Below, in pieces: positions 22,082 to 33,405 of a DNA stretch of 64,000 bases. Numbering within the stretch: position 1 is the first letter of the stretch; each line of letters starts with the position of its first letter. This stretch comes from Porphyra umbilicalis (Eukaryota > Rhodophyta > Bangiophyceae > Bangiales > Bangiaceae). Below the pieces are notes generated by a model. It had not been told where the DNA came from. It ran no database searches and saw only the letters and a program-made list of their open reading frames with translations. The DNA lies in NCBI GenBank assembly GCA_002049455.2, contig KV918802.1:124001-188000 (forward strand), in the 5' to 3' direction. The translations under genes and the position numbers were made by a program.

Positions 22082-22795
22082 TTCCAGGCACGTGCGTGCC
22101 ATACCCTGGCCTTCATGGCGGTGGCGCGCTCGGCGACGCATCGACACCGGACACGCCGGCCAGCTCCATAGCCGGGAGCGCGCACGGGGGCGCGTACAGC
22201 CACGTTGCAGTGGCGGGGGGCGCGTGAGTCATGGAGAGGGGTACCGCCGCCGCCATCGCAGCGGCGGCGGCCCGCCGGCTTCGCGCGACACCCACAGGAG
22301 GGGCCGTCAGTCCGCCGCGCAGCACATCTGCACACGGCGGACGGGGCGGTCGGCACGGCGCACAGGCGGGCGGGTGGGACCGACCGCGCGCGACGGGGCG
22401 CCTCTTACCACGCCGCTCGATGGCGTCAGAAACCGCCGAAGAGCCGCCGCAACAGAAGCCGGTGCGCAGGCACGATCGCCCGCGGGTCATCGTGGGCGCG
22501 TCGAACCCCGGATGTCGCTGCGCGCGGTTTCTGGGTGCAACTCGGGGCGATGGGTGGGGGCAGGGGGGCAGGAGCCGTCCGGGCCCTGTGACCTCGGTTG
22601 CAGGACAGTCCTTCTCAGCCATGTAACTCTATTCGCTTTCAGCGTCATCGCGACCTTTATCACACTGACACGCCCTCAGATCCCTGAGGACATGAATGCA
22701 GACTTCCACCTCTGAAACGGAGAGCAAGTTCCTTGATCTAAGTATATGTGTGCATCACTACACTTTGAGAGCACCCTGTCCTAAAGGCCAGGGAA
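22082..22795. mobile_element. 714-bp GC-rich insertion, family B copy 1
   Basis: The inverted R1 copy (36640-36690) is uninterrupted where this copy carries 714 extra bases, so an empty site is available for comparison. The insertion begins TTCCAGGCACGTGCGTGC and ends GGCCAGGGAA. CCCTGGCCTT near the left end is echoed inverted at the right terminus. Copy 2 is at 30474-31188. No coding frame is credible, and the target duplication is unclear (at most 2-3 A/T bases). Confidence 0.7.
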
Positions 22796-23380
22796 ATCGG
22801 AAGCCCCTAACTGAGCCCGTGGAAGCGGGTCGGCTGATTTCGTCTCGAATAGGGCTGCCAATTTCAGGCCTCCCGGGCTGAAAAGAACGCATCGTGCAGG
22901 CCATCGTGCTGGCCCGTCAAGCGTGCAATCCGTAATGTATGGCGTGCAAACACGGCCTTCCGTCGGCGGCGTGCAGCTGTGCACGGATCTGCGGACTCAG
23001 AATGGCAGCATCGATTTTTCATTGGACGTGCGCGTCGTGTCGTGGGCGTCGCGAGTGACGATCTCCCGGATTATTCAGCAGTGGACCGCCGTTCCGTTCC
23101 CCAACTGTGCAAGGCACCCCCCGCTGCCTGCACACTGCGACAGCCCACGTCACACCCTCTCGAGTGGCGCCAAGTTGCTCGAGACGTCGTGGGATGGGCC
23201 GTCGGCGACGGAACCCACCAACGTACTTGGCACAGAACAGAAAGCGCCTGCAAGCTGGCGCAGCAGGATACTCGATGAGCATGTCATGGATCGTCCTCCT
23301 CCTCGACCTAACACAGAACACACATAATCTGCGGATGTACAGATATTTCTGCCAAATTTTATGGCCGACGAACTGTCGGC

Positions 23381-24253
23381 GTGTGGCTGTGGTGCCTGCA
23401 GAGCTTGGCACAAAAGATCTCAAGAAAAGACCCAATGGAGTGCGGTCCGCTGATGAGCTGGAAAGAGGGGTGGCGGATTGCCACCCCAACTGTCGTGACC
23501 CCCACTGTCGCCAACCCCACCGTCGCCACCCCCACCGTCGCCACCCCCACCGTCGCCAACCCCACCGTCGCCGCCCCCACCGTCGCCACCCTTCTAATCA
23601 CTCTCGTCGCCCCCACGCTCGCCGCCCCCGTTTCCTCCGCCGCCGCCCCCACCGCCGCCGCCGCCGACGCCCTAACCGCCCTGACCAGCGCCCCCGTCGT
23701 TGCCGCCCCCGATCCCGCCGCCAGCGCCCTCGCCCCCGCCCTGGTGGTTCCCTCTCTGGGCCGCCACGCCCTTGCCCCCGTTGTCGCCGCCGCCCCCGCC
23801 CCCGGTGTCGCCGCCGCCCCCGCTCCCGTCGTCGCCGCCGCCCCCACCCCCGTCGTCGCCGCCGCCCCCGCCCCCGCCGTCGCCGCCCCCATCGTCGCTG
23901 CCCCCACCATCGCGCCCCAATTCCCCGCGATCTCCTCACCCGCCCCGACTGTGGCTGCCGCCGTCCCCGCCGACGCCACCCCCGCCTTGGCCCCCGCCGT
24001 CGCCGACGCCGCATCTGTTTCGTTTTCCCTCTCGCCGCCGATGTCTTCTTTCTTTTTCTCTTCTGAACATCACCCTACTTGCTCTGCTCTCTCCACTTCT
24101 TCTCTCTCTTATGTTGTCAGTTTTGTGCCACATAAAACATTCCTGTTCGCCGCAGGCGTTCGCTCCGAGACTCCATGGGCTAGTGGAGATAAAGTGACTA
24201 CTACCCCCTTCGCAGAATGTCGGTCATCGTGGCGGCGGCTTCCACGCGGGTGA
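23381..24253 (+). CDS. hypothetical Val/Ala/Pro-rich ORF of repeat R1
   Basis: An open frame of about 290 codons (starting codon uncertain) contains seven TPTVA-type units (23480-23590), then 24-bp-encoded units of the form VAAAPxPV (23760-23890). It has a unique Ser-rich tail ending near TTPFAECRSSWRRLPRG. The inverted R1 copy has the same tail in an open frame (26204-26854, minus) with four more 24-bp units. Other frames are also open because of composition, so it may not be translated. Confidence 0.25.
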   Translation: MWLWCLQSLAQKISRKDPMECGPLMSWKEGWRIATPTVVTPTVANPTVATPTVATPTVANPTVAAPTVATLLITLVAPTLAAPVSSAAAPTAAAADALTALTSAPVVAAPDPAASALAPALVVPSLGRHALAPVVAAAPAPGVAAAPAPVVAAAPTPVVAAAPAPAVAAPIVAAPTIAPQFPAISSPAPTVAAAVPADATPALAPAVADAASVSFSLSPPMSSFFFSSEHHPTCSALSTSSLSYVVSFVPHKTFLFAAGVRSETPWASGDKVTTTPFAECRSSWRRLPRG

Positions 24254-24444
24254 GCACGATAAGGCAGAGGAATCAAAGACCCGCAAGGTCGGAGAGCGCG
24301 GGATTGGGTGGGCGCGAGAATAAAACCACAACACGTATTCGTTCTTTCTTGGCGCAGAGGCGCAACTGGCCGACGACATGCACACAAAGCACAGAGCTGA
24401 TTGGACTTGGCGGCGATGATGGCCGTGGCGATAGCTGAGGAGGT

Positions 24445-25225
24445 GGTATGGATAGATGCGAGCAGAGATCATTGTTAACTCCTAGAAACAGCAATACAAG
24501 AGAAGGATAAAGAAAATGGACGGAACGTAAGGTGAGTTGTGGCCGGAAAAAAAGAAAAAAAAGGACAGGCGACAGGCGGCGGTGGCGGCAGCAGCGCGCC
24601 GACGGGCCCCCCCCGCCGCCCGTACCCGCCGCCGCCGATGCGGCCGGCGGCGGACATGGGCGCAGTGCGGCGGCGGGGGGTCTGCACCGGCACCCCCCGC
24701 AGCTGCGCTTGCCGGCGCTTGCGGCGCCTGCCGCCGTGTCCGGCGCAGGGACGTCCCCCCCCCGGCTCCGCGGCAGGGCCGACGCGGGGCCGCGCCCGTG
24801 GGTGGGGTGGCCGCTGGCGGCCGCAACCGCCGAGAGGCGGCGGGCGCGGTCGCGTCTGTTGTCGCCGTGTCCCCGCCGCCGGCCGCTGGCCAGTCACTCC
24901 GCTGACGCGGCTGTGGCGTCGGCGGCCGACGGCCGGCGGGGGAGACGGTGGAGGCGGCAGCGCCCGACGCGCCCGCCGCGTCCCCGCCCGCGTCGCCCGC
25001 GCCCCCCTCGCCCAACCGGCTGGCGCCGTTGCGGGCGGGGGGTCGCACCCCCCCCCGCGGCGGCGGCGGGCTGCCTATCCGCGTTGTCATTGCCGCCGTC
25101 GCTGTCGCAGTGGCGGCGGCTGCCCGTCTTCAAACGCCGCCGACGGTGGTGCAGGAGGCGGCCGACGGGCACGCGGCGGCGGGCCTGCTCGCGATCCCCG
25201 CCGACCCGCCCCGCGGGGGGCGTCG
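24445..25225. repeat. long inverted repeat, right arm (X')
   Basis: Inverted partner of 20985-21765. The inner junction is GTTAACTCCTAGAAACAGC (24475 onward) and similarity extends about 750 bp outward. On + the arm includes an A-rich tract (24545-24562) and GC-rich sequence with Ala-rich open frames such as RVVIAAVAVAVAAAARLQ. Confidence 0.7.
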
Positions 25226-25978
25226 ACGCGCCCGCCGCCGCGGTGGCGGCGGGGGTGGCGGTGGCGAGGGCGGGGGCGTGGGCGAGGGCGGCCACGGCGC
25301 GGTCGGGCGCCGCCAGGGCGGGGGCGGGCGCGGCCAGGGCGGGCGCGGCGGCGGCGACGGCAGGGGCGGCGAGGGTGGCGGCGGCCACGGCGGGGGCGGG
25401 TTCGGCCATGGCGGGGGCGGGGGCGGCCATGGCGGGGGCGGGGGCGGCCATGGCGGGGACGTGGGTGGCGAGCGCGGCGGCGGGGTCGGACCCTCCATCG
25501 ATCTGCAGTGGTCGATCGCAGATTCTGTGGCCACGAGTGGCCGGCCCAATTGCACACAGCGAAAATGGCGGCGGTACACAAAAAAGGAGTGATTCTGCCT
25601 CCTGAGCTGGCCATAGGAATTCTAGACGACGATCGCATTCGCCAGAGGCGGACACAAAACGCATACTCAAACGACGCGCGACAGCGGATCGTGCTGATGA
25701 AGAAAGAAATGCCCCCATACAGAAGGCATTCTTCCTTGCATGAGCAGGAGGCCTTTGGTTACGTTGGTCGGCTTCCTGCATCTCGCGTGGGGATCATCAG
25801 AGTGCGACAAGTTTTTCCGGGGCACAAATGCGGAACATTCATTGGCTCCACATGCAGGAGGATCTCTTACAGCACGATGAGGGAACGAGCACAAATGCGG
25901 AACAGTCATTGGCTCCACATGAAGGAGGATCTCTTACAGCACGATGTGGGAACGATGCTTTCTGATCGGCGGTGTGAC
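25226..25978. repeat. GC-rich VNTR followed by a 67-bp tandem duplication
   Basis: 25300-25470 is a run of GGCGGGGGCGG-type units including three copies of a 24-bp unit around GGCCATGGCGGGGGC. 25822-25955 holds two copies of a 67-bp unit beginning GCACAAATGCGGAACA. Between them (25500-25820) no gene is recognised. Confidence 0.6.
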
Positions 25979-27031
25979 CATTTTTGGGGGAACTGCCATA
26001 TTTATCGATACCACCTCCTCAGCCTTCACCACGGCCATCATCGCCGCCAAGTCCAATCGGCTCGCTGCTTTGTGTCCATGTCGTCGGCCAGTTGCGCCTC
26101 TGCGCCAAGAAAGAACGAATACGTGTTGTGGTTTTATTCTCGCGCCCACCCCATTCCGCGCTCTCGTACCGTGCGGGTCTTTGCTGCCTCTGCCTTATCG
26201 TGCTCACCCGCGTGGAAGCCGCCGCCACGATGACCGACATTCTGCGAAGGGGGTAGTAGTCACTTTATCTCCACTAGCCCATGGAGTCTCGGAGCGAACG
26301 CCTGCGGCGAACAGGAATGTTTTATGTGGCACAAAACTGACAACATAAGAGAGAGAAGAAGTGGAGAGAGCAGAGCAAGTAGGGTGATGTTCAGAAGAGA
26401 AAAAGAAAGAAGACATCGGCGGCGAGAGGGAAAACGAAACAGATGCGGCGTCGGCGACGGCGGGGGCCAAGGCGGGGGTGGCGTCGGCGGGGACGGCGGC
26501 AGCCACAGTCGGGGCGGGTGAGGAGATCGCGGGGAATTGGGGCGCGATGGTGGGGGCAGCGACGATGGGGGCGGCGACGGCGGGGGCGGGGGCGGCGGCA
26601 ACGACGGGGGTGGGGGCGGCGGCGACGACGGGAGCGGGGGCGGCGGCGACACCGGGGGCGGGGGCGGCGGCGACAACGGGATCTGGGGCGGCGGCGACAA
26701 CGGGATCTGGGGCGGCGGCGACAACGGGGGCGGGGTCGGCAGCGACAACGGGGGCGGGGGCGGCGGCGAAGACGGAAGCAGGGGCGGGGTCGCCTAGAAA
26801 GAGAACCACCAGGCCGGGGGCGAGGGTGGCGGCGGCGGGATCGGGGGCGGCCACGATGGGGGCGCTGGCCAGGGCGGTTAGGGCGGCGGCGGCGGCGGCG
26901 GCGGGGGTGGCGGCGGAGGAAGCGGCGGCGGCGAGTGTGGGGGCGAGGACGGTGATTTGAAGGGCGGCACCGGTGGGGGTGGCGACGGTGAGGGTGGCGA
27001 CGGTGGAGGTGGCAATCCGCCACCTTTTTTT

Positions 27032-30000
27032 TAGACGTATGGAGTCATTCGCAGAGAAAAATTGCGTCTTTCCTTTCTCTTCGGATGGGCGTCAGGCCGT
27101 CAGAAGGGCCTCCAGGGCGTTTCCCCGTCCATTGACAGCAACGAATTTGGCCTGACAGTGGCTTGACACGCGGACGTTCGACCAATCACCGCCCAGATTG
27201 ACTCGCCGATCACGGGTAATCTGCGCTGCGACAGCTCGTCGATGTCGACATCCGCCTTCCGCGTCCCGCCCTGCCCCCACTGACTCGGTATACTCGGCCG
27301 ACATAGGGAACCTGCGCCTCGTTGGTTCTTCCTCTGACCTTCAAGGGCAGCGCGACAACAAATGGGACGCCCCTACTATAGAGGGAGGTCGTGTTTCTCG
27401 ATCCCCCCATCGTTGCGAAGGTGGCAGCGCTCCAAAGACAACAAATGTAAACGGCCCCGGTCGCCTGCTTTGACCCCACAGTCCCCGACCTATCCCACCC
27501 CCGACTCTTCACAACACGTGCCACCTCGAGCCCTTCGCACAGCCACCACCACCCCCACGTGCCACGTGCGTTACATGTCAAAGAAGCTCTCGACGATAAC
27601 ATCGAGGTCCCCCAGCTCGATGGGCGACTCGTCGTCGCAGTCATCGACGACCTCATCGGGCCAGCCCGCTGCAGCATCCTGCGCCAGGGCGTGGGCGACG
27701 GCGGCGGCCACGGCAATCGGCTGGCCGCCTGGCGCCACAGGACAGTCCAGGGCTGCCGAAGCGGCCGCCACAGCATCCTCCACGTCCTCAACGCCATCCT
27801 CGACGCCGCCGTCGGGCAGCACGACATCGCCAACAGCGCCCTCGCCTCCATTCCCGGCGGGGGATCGGGGGGGGGGGCTGGAGCGCCCGGCGCGCCCGGT
27901 GAGCCCTCCATGCCCCCCCCCGCCTCGAGGGGGGGGGGGCATCAGCAGCCACGTCCGGAGCGCCGTGCACGACGAGCCCACCATGCGCCCCGTCAAAATC
28001 CGCCACGTCGCCGCCGTCAACCAGCCGTAGCAAGAGCTGCTCAACCGATGACCGCACGTACTCGCCGATGATATCGCCACGGCGGAGCTGCTTCTGGTTG
28101 ACAATTATCTTCCATTGTTTGTCCACCTTGTCGTCGAGCGTGCGGTTTCGCTTCTGCGACAAGATAACTGAGAGGGCCTTGAAAGTCCTCTCAGAGGCCG
28201 CCGAGGAGGTCGGCAGGGTGAACAGCCGGTTGGCCAGGAAGTGCAGCGTCGGCCACTGGGTACCATACAGTTCGCACCACGTTGCGGGGTGCATCGTCCG
28301 GCCGCTCAAGGCGGCGGTGCGCACATTCGTGTGTCGCAAGAAGCTGCCGAGCTCCCGAAGGATGGTCTGCTCGAGCGCGTCATCGCCGTCGCACACGCTG
28401 TGCACGGCCAGCCCGCGAGTGACTGGCAGGTGCTCGCCCCCCCAGAGGTCGACGCCGACCTGCTGACGACACGGGGCGTAGAAAGGGTCGAGGTAAAAGG
28501 CCAAAACCAACAAGAGGTGAGAGTACGAGGAAAAACGGGCCATCAAACATTTGGACAGAAATGAACGCGCAGCACCAAGCGCACCGAAAAGATTACCGCG
28601 CAAGACAATACAAAAAGCGGCAAATATACCGAGGACCGAGGAGAGCGGGCAGGCGTCTGCCTCGAGTGAGGCCGACAAGCGAAAAAGCAGCTGAAGGCAC
28701 GGCAACGAGTCATTGGTTGTTGCCTCAATGGCACCGTCGTTGATGGCCTCAGCAACAGTTGGAGGCACAGCGAAGGCAAGGGAAGGAGGGCGGTTGGAGT
28801 TGAAAACCAGTACCCGACGAAGACCAGGAAGGTTGTCAATGAACCCGCGTAGCGTCAGGCTCTGCCTCACCCAGCGGGTGGGGCTAAAGGTCCTCAGCTC
28901 GTTGACCTTGTTGCCCGCCGCTTTTTGCGTGGCGCGGTCCTTGGTCATATCCGCGCGCGCTCGCGTACAGCGTCGGAAAAAAACAGTTGCAGCAATGATG
29001 AGCTTGAGCATCCGTGCAAAGGGCGGGCGTGCACACAGCTCCTTGCCGACGAGGTTGACGGCGTGGGCAAAGCAGCCATAGGATGCCAGCACGAGGCCGT
29101 CCGCCTCGGCCGTTTTCCGCATTGAGACCATCACAGACGCGTTGTCCGTGCACAGCGCCCACAGCCTGCGACTGCCGAGTTCAAGCAGCCGCCTGCTCGT
29201 CGCCGTAACCGGCCATTTCTGCAAAGTGTCGGTCACTGGGAGCAGGATGGACACAGGCAAAGAGGCACGGTATGCCAGCAGTAGGTTGGGGGCCGACGAG
29301 ACGGTGACACTCATGCCAAAAGACGCCATCAGGAGTGGTTTTGGGAGAAACCCAACCACATTGTACGTGGACTCCCCGTTCACGTCCCCCGCCCCGTCGA
29401 CGGTCACAGCCGCCGTGTCCGCGCCCCTGACAGCTGCGTTCACATGCGCCATCACTTTCCCACTTGCCGTGTCCAAGCGCGCGCCACCCACTGTACGGGG
29501 GTCACCCGGCCCACCAAAGCGACCACCAGAGACAAGTGAAAAGAAAGACTTCCACTTGGGCGAGTGGAACACAGAAAAGGGTAACACACCTCCAAAAAAA
29601 AGCACGGCACACCGCTGCTCCCAGTCATCCAATACATGAGGAGCCAGGGGCGGCAAGATCTCTGCACCCGCGGAGCAACTCTCATATGCCGCACCGGCAC
29701 ATTCCGGGATACCCAGCACAGCGGCTCGTACATTCGGATAGAGTGCCCGCACAGCGGCACACTCCAAGAGATGCTCCTTCGCTCGCGTCTCGTTGTCAGA
29801 CATGCCTTTGTACTTTGTACAAAGCTGGGCGCAGCATGACAAAACCCGCTTGCCATCCACGATCGTTACCTCGATAAATATCCACATGGGTGCAGGAGGC
29901 TTCTTCCTCTTGCGAATGAGAGGTGGGACCATAGTGGCAGAGTGCGTGGGGGTGGTAGCGATGGGTGTGTGTAGCACAACGGGCCAGACACAAAGACCAC

Positions 30001-30230
30001 CGGTAAGGAAGACCGAGAGGGGGAGCAGTGTGGCGGATGCGACAACGACGGACGCCGGTCAGCGACCACGGCGATCAAGCCCGGGGTCATGCTCCACTCA
30101 GAGCGAGACACGCTTGTAAGACCGCGTAAGAATTACACGTAACGTGAAAGACTCGCAGGAAAGCGTCGGTAGGAGGGTCTTGAAATTTCTTGCGAAATGA
30201 CACGACGTGGCGTCAGATTGTACATCACTA
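27032..30230 (-). mobile_element. hAT transposon, complete, with imperfect 8-bp target duplication
   Basis: The 3199-bp element is delimited by comparison with the empty R1 site at 23460-23475. The flanking 8-mers are CTTTTTTT (27024-27031) and CTCTTTTT (30231-30238), 7 of 8 identical, and 8 bp is the hAT hallmark. The termini start TAG on both ends (TAGACGTATGG on the left; TAGTGATGTAC read inward from the right) with little further identity. It encodes one minus-strand transposase. It inserted after R1 was already in place. Confidence 0.7.
27571..29932 (-). CDS. hAT-family transposase, frameshifted near the C-terminus
   Basis: This encodes a nuclear cut-and-paste transposase. The ATG at 29932 precedes a basic KRKK stretch and a BED-like zinc finger (CCAQLC ... 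HLLEC). The central region holds VTVDGAGD (first catalytic Asp) and LCTDNASVM followed by GCFAHAVNLV. The C-terminal dimerisation region has SSAASERTFKALS and LSQKRNRTLDDKV. The frame open to 27788 ends in meaningless Arg-rich sequence. Shifting frame at the G/C runs around 27866-27950 gives an acidic tail that ends at 27571 (VIVESFFDM). This indicates a single indel in a homopolymer, real or assembly-derived. Length is about 780 residues, normal for hAT. Otherwise it appears nearly intact. Confidence 0.8.
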
Positions 30231-30473
30231 CTCTTTTTCCAGCTCATCAGCGGACCGCACTCCATTGGGTCTTTTCTTGAGATCTTTTGTGCCAAGCTCT
30301 GCAGGCACCACAGCCACACGCGGACAGTCCGTCGGCCAAAAAATGTGGCAGAAATATCTGTACATCCGCTTATTATGTGTGTTCTGTGTTAGTTCGAGGA
30401 GTAGGACGATCAATTAGATGCTCATCGAGTATCCTGCTGCGCCAGCTTGCGGGCGTTTTCTGCTCTGTGCCAA

Positions 30474-31188
30474 TTTCAGGCACGTGCGTGCAATACCCTG
30501 GCCTTTAGGGCGGTGGCGCGCGCGGCGACGCATCGACAAAGGGCGCGCCGGCCGGCTCCATGGCCGCGGGCGCGCACGGGGGCTCGCGCAGGCACGCTGC
30601 TGTGGCGGGGGGGGCGTGGGGCGGGGAAAGGGCTGCCGCCGCGGCCACCGCAGCGGCGGCCGCCCGCCGGCGTGGCGCAACGCCCACGGGCGGGGCCGTC
30701 ACCCCGCCGCGCAGCGCACCTGCGCGCGGCGGGCGGGACGGCCGACACGGCGCACGGGCGGGCGGGTAAGAACGACCGCCGCGCGACGGGGTGCCCCTTA
30801 CTTTGCCGCTAGATGGCGTCAGCAACCGCCGACCTGCCGCCGCAGCAGAAGCCGGCGCGCAGGCACAATCACCCGCGGTCTTCGTGAGCGCTTCGAACCC
30901 CGGATGTCGCTGCGCGCGGTCGCCGCGCGCAACTCGGGCCGGTGGGGGGGGGCAGGGGGGCAGGCTCCATCCGGGCCCTATGATCCCTGTGTCGGGACAG
31001 TCCTTCTCAGCCACGTCACTCCATTCGCTTTCAGCGTCATCGCAACCCTTCCAAATCTGACACGCCCTCAGATCCCTGAGGACGCGAATGCAGACTGCCA
31101 CCTCTGAAGCGGAGAGCAAGTCCCTTGATCTAAGTATGTGTGTGCATCACTACACTCTGATAGCACCCTGTCCTAGAGGCCAGGGAAA
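30474..31188. mobile_element. 715-bp GC-rich insertion, family B copy 2
   Basis: Direct-orientation relative of 22082-22795, with the same ends (TTTCAGGCACGTGCGTGC ... GGCCAGGGAAA). It lies between R1 bases that are adjacent in the + copy: GTGCCAA on the left, and GT then TTGGT on the right, which is continuous near 23215-23232 inverted. This defines the insertion to the base. No gene is seen. Confidence 0.7.
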
Positions 31189-31220
31189 GTCCATTGGTAG
31201 GCCCCGTCGCCGACGGCCCC

Positions 31221-33403
31221 AAGACGGGAAATTGCAGCCTTGACTGGGTCCGGTCAAGGTGCTGCCCAAGGTGACATCTACGATTTGATTGGTCCAGCAC
31301 AGGCGCACCTCACACAACGTGACAGCACCTGATTGGGGACAGGGTCTCCAGGGTACCACCGACAGGGCTGGTGTGCGGCGTCCCTGACAGTGTCTGTGCG
31401 GGGCGTGCCCAGATCCAGCCCAGCACCCCCCCCCGGGGTGGGCGCCGCGAGGGCCCCCGCGGTGCCGCTCCCGGCACCGCCACCGCTGCTGTCGCCGCCG
31501 CCGCCGCCGTCGCCGCCACCGCCGCTGCCGCGCCAGCCCCGGTCGCCCGCTCGTCAACGCCGTGCTGCTGCGCCCCTCTTTGCCTCTCGGTCTTCCTGTG
31601 CCTCTTACGGCCTCCCCCCACGCTCCCGCCTGCTGCATCTCCTCTTTCTTGCGGTGCCGCCAGACGTCGTGGTGGCGGCCGGTGGCCGCTGCTCCGGCAG
31701 CCGGCCGGCAGCGGCCTGGTGCTGCTGGGCTGGCGGCTGGCGGCTCACTGTTCGCATACCCCGCCTCCCTCATCCCGCTCTCGCTCCCACCACTTGTTCT
31801 TCCCGTTCCCCCCTCCCCCCTCCCGGTGCCCGCGGTCGTCTTGTCTAGCGGCCGCGTGGTCGCCTGTGTGTGGCGGCGTCCCCGCTTTGCGTGGTCCTGC
31901 TGGTGGGGCTCTTGGCCGCAGCGGCGCGGTCCCCCGCGGCCGTTGACGGCCATGTCGGCCCCGGTTGGTCTGTACGCGGGCGGGATCTGCCGGTCGGGCC
32001 CGTCGCCGACGCACCAGCAGCATTTTTTTGCGACCTCCGGGTCCCTTCTCCGTGCATGGCTGCCCGCTGCGTGGAGCGACGGGGAGCGCCTGTTGGGGGG
32101 CGACGCGCGATGCTCTGTTATGTCGTCGGAGGAGCGTGTGGAGTACACAGGCGCGTGGTCCTCTACGGACAGAGCCGTGGAAGGGCTACACACAGGAGGG
32201 GAGGACGGGGGTGGTGACAGCAGTTCAGCAGTACCTGAGGTGTGGCAACGGCGACGTGGTGGCGTTCATGGTCGTGGGGGCAGGCGCAAGGGGACCGCAG
32301 GAAACTCCCCTCCCAGTCGCTTGGTGGAGTGGAGTGCCACTACCGCGGCAGTAACATAGCGAGATAGACACCCAGTTGCCCGTGGGGGACTCTGTTTTGG
32401 CGCCAGCGGAGAGACATCAGAGCAGACGTCGACAAGCCAGAGTGCCTGCAGCAGCGCTGGTTGCCGATGGCCGCGTTGTCGCGGCCAGTGAGGGCAGTGC
32501 TCGCCAAATGGACACGCGCGGAGGGAGGTAGCTTTATATTCGAAATGGAAAGCTCCCATGAAGAGCCTGAGGGGGGGGGGCGGCGGTGGTGAGGAAGATG
32601 CCGTCGCGGTGGGGGGCTGGCCAGTGGCGGCCGCCATCCCGTGTGCCCGCGACGCGGCGGCCGTTGCGCCGGTGGGCGGCGGCAGGCTGGATGCAAGACA
32701 GGAAGGGGCTACCGGGCGGCCACGCCCAGTCGCTCTCTCCAGCAGCTACCTGACGCGCGACGCGCCCGCCCGACACCTGTCGTCACCCCTGCCAGCCGCA
32801 GAAGCTTCAGCGTTGAGGGAAGCACGCTGTTCAGCAGCAGACGACGCCGCCCCACGGCCGACAGAGTGGTGCGCAACAGGACTCCAGTCCAAGTCCCGTC
32901 TGCGAGAACAATCAGCCATGAGCAGAACATGGTTGAAACGTACATCAGCCATGCTCCAAAGCTCGCTCGATATCATGTCCAGAGTGTGTCAGTGGCCAAG
33001 CAACTGTCAAATCCCTCTGCACTAAACGTAGTTCAGTCGAGTTGTTCGTGCGAATGTGAGCCCGCCTGGCCGCAGTGCCACAAGCAGCCCCTATGTGTCA
33101 ACCCCCCCGCCTGCGGCAGCGTGACCGCTGCACACGTCGACACCAGTGATATATCCGGCAGCGGCACTCCCGCAGCACTCGCGGATGCGGGGGCGGTCCA
33201 GTTGGTCTGCTGGATATGGCGCTGACGTTTTCTCTTCGCCTCTGCTGTCGAAGAACGCACAGGAAAGAACGCGAGCGCCTCTGCGCACTTGCGGTCGAGA
33301 TATGCATGAACGAACATGGGACTCGAGGGACGCCAGCGGTGACCTCATTCGCGCCACGTAGGTGGACATCAGGGGTTGTCAGGATATGGTTTTTGGGCCG
33401 TAA
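31221..33403. other. left part of the 5.0-kb insertion; no gene recognised
   Basis: GC-rich with several long composition-driven frames. One + frame (31870-32217, non-ATG start) begins with a signal-peptide-like hydrophobic run (CVVLLVGLLAAAARS) followed by a Cys-containing region, but no homologue is recognised. It is recorded only as a weak candidate. Confidence 0.3.
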
Positions 33404-33405
33404 TA

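Larger units (their letters stand above)
21766..24444 (+). mobile_element. repeat R1, + copy (contains a 714-bp insertion)
   Basis: R1 is defined by comparison with its inverted copy at 25979-36990: 21766-22081 matches 36664-36972 inverted, 22796-23225 matches 36253-36660 inverted, 23226-23465 matches 30231-30473 inverted, and 23470-24444 matches about 26000-27023 inverted. It begins near CCCCCAAAAATGGACACC. It encodes no recognisable transposase or reverse transcriptase; the 3' third is a Val/Ala/Pro-coding minisatellite. It is probably a non-autonomous or gene-carrying DNA transposon. Confidence 0.6.

Noticed and set aside
21766-24444. R1 as an LTR or LINE retroelement
   Set aside because: No reverse transcriptase, LTR pair, primer-binding site or A tail was found; long inverted arms point to a DNA-type element.
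23480-27000. CRISPR-like array in the GC repeats
   Set aside because: Units are short, contiguous minisatellite repeats without unique spacers, in eukaryotic transposon context.
31870-32217. Small secreted Cys-rich protein
   Set aside because: Signal-peptide-like start but no ATG, no homologue and strong composition bias; kept only as a remark.
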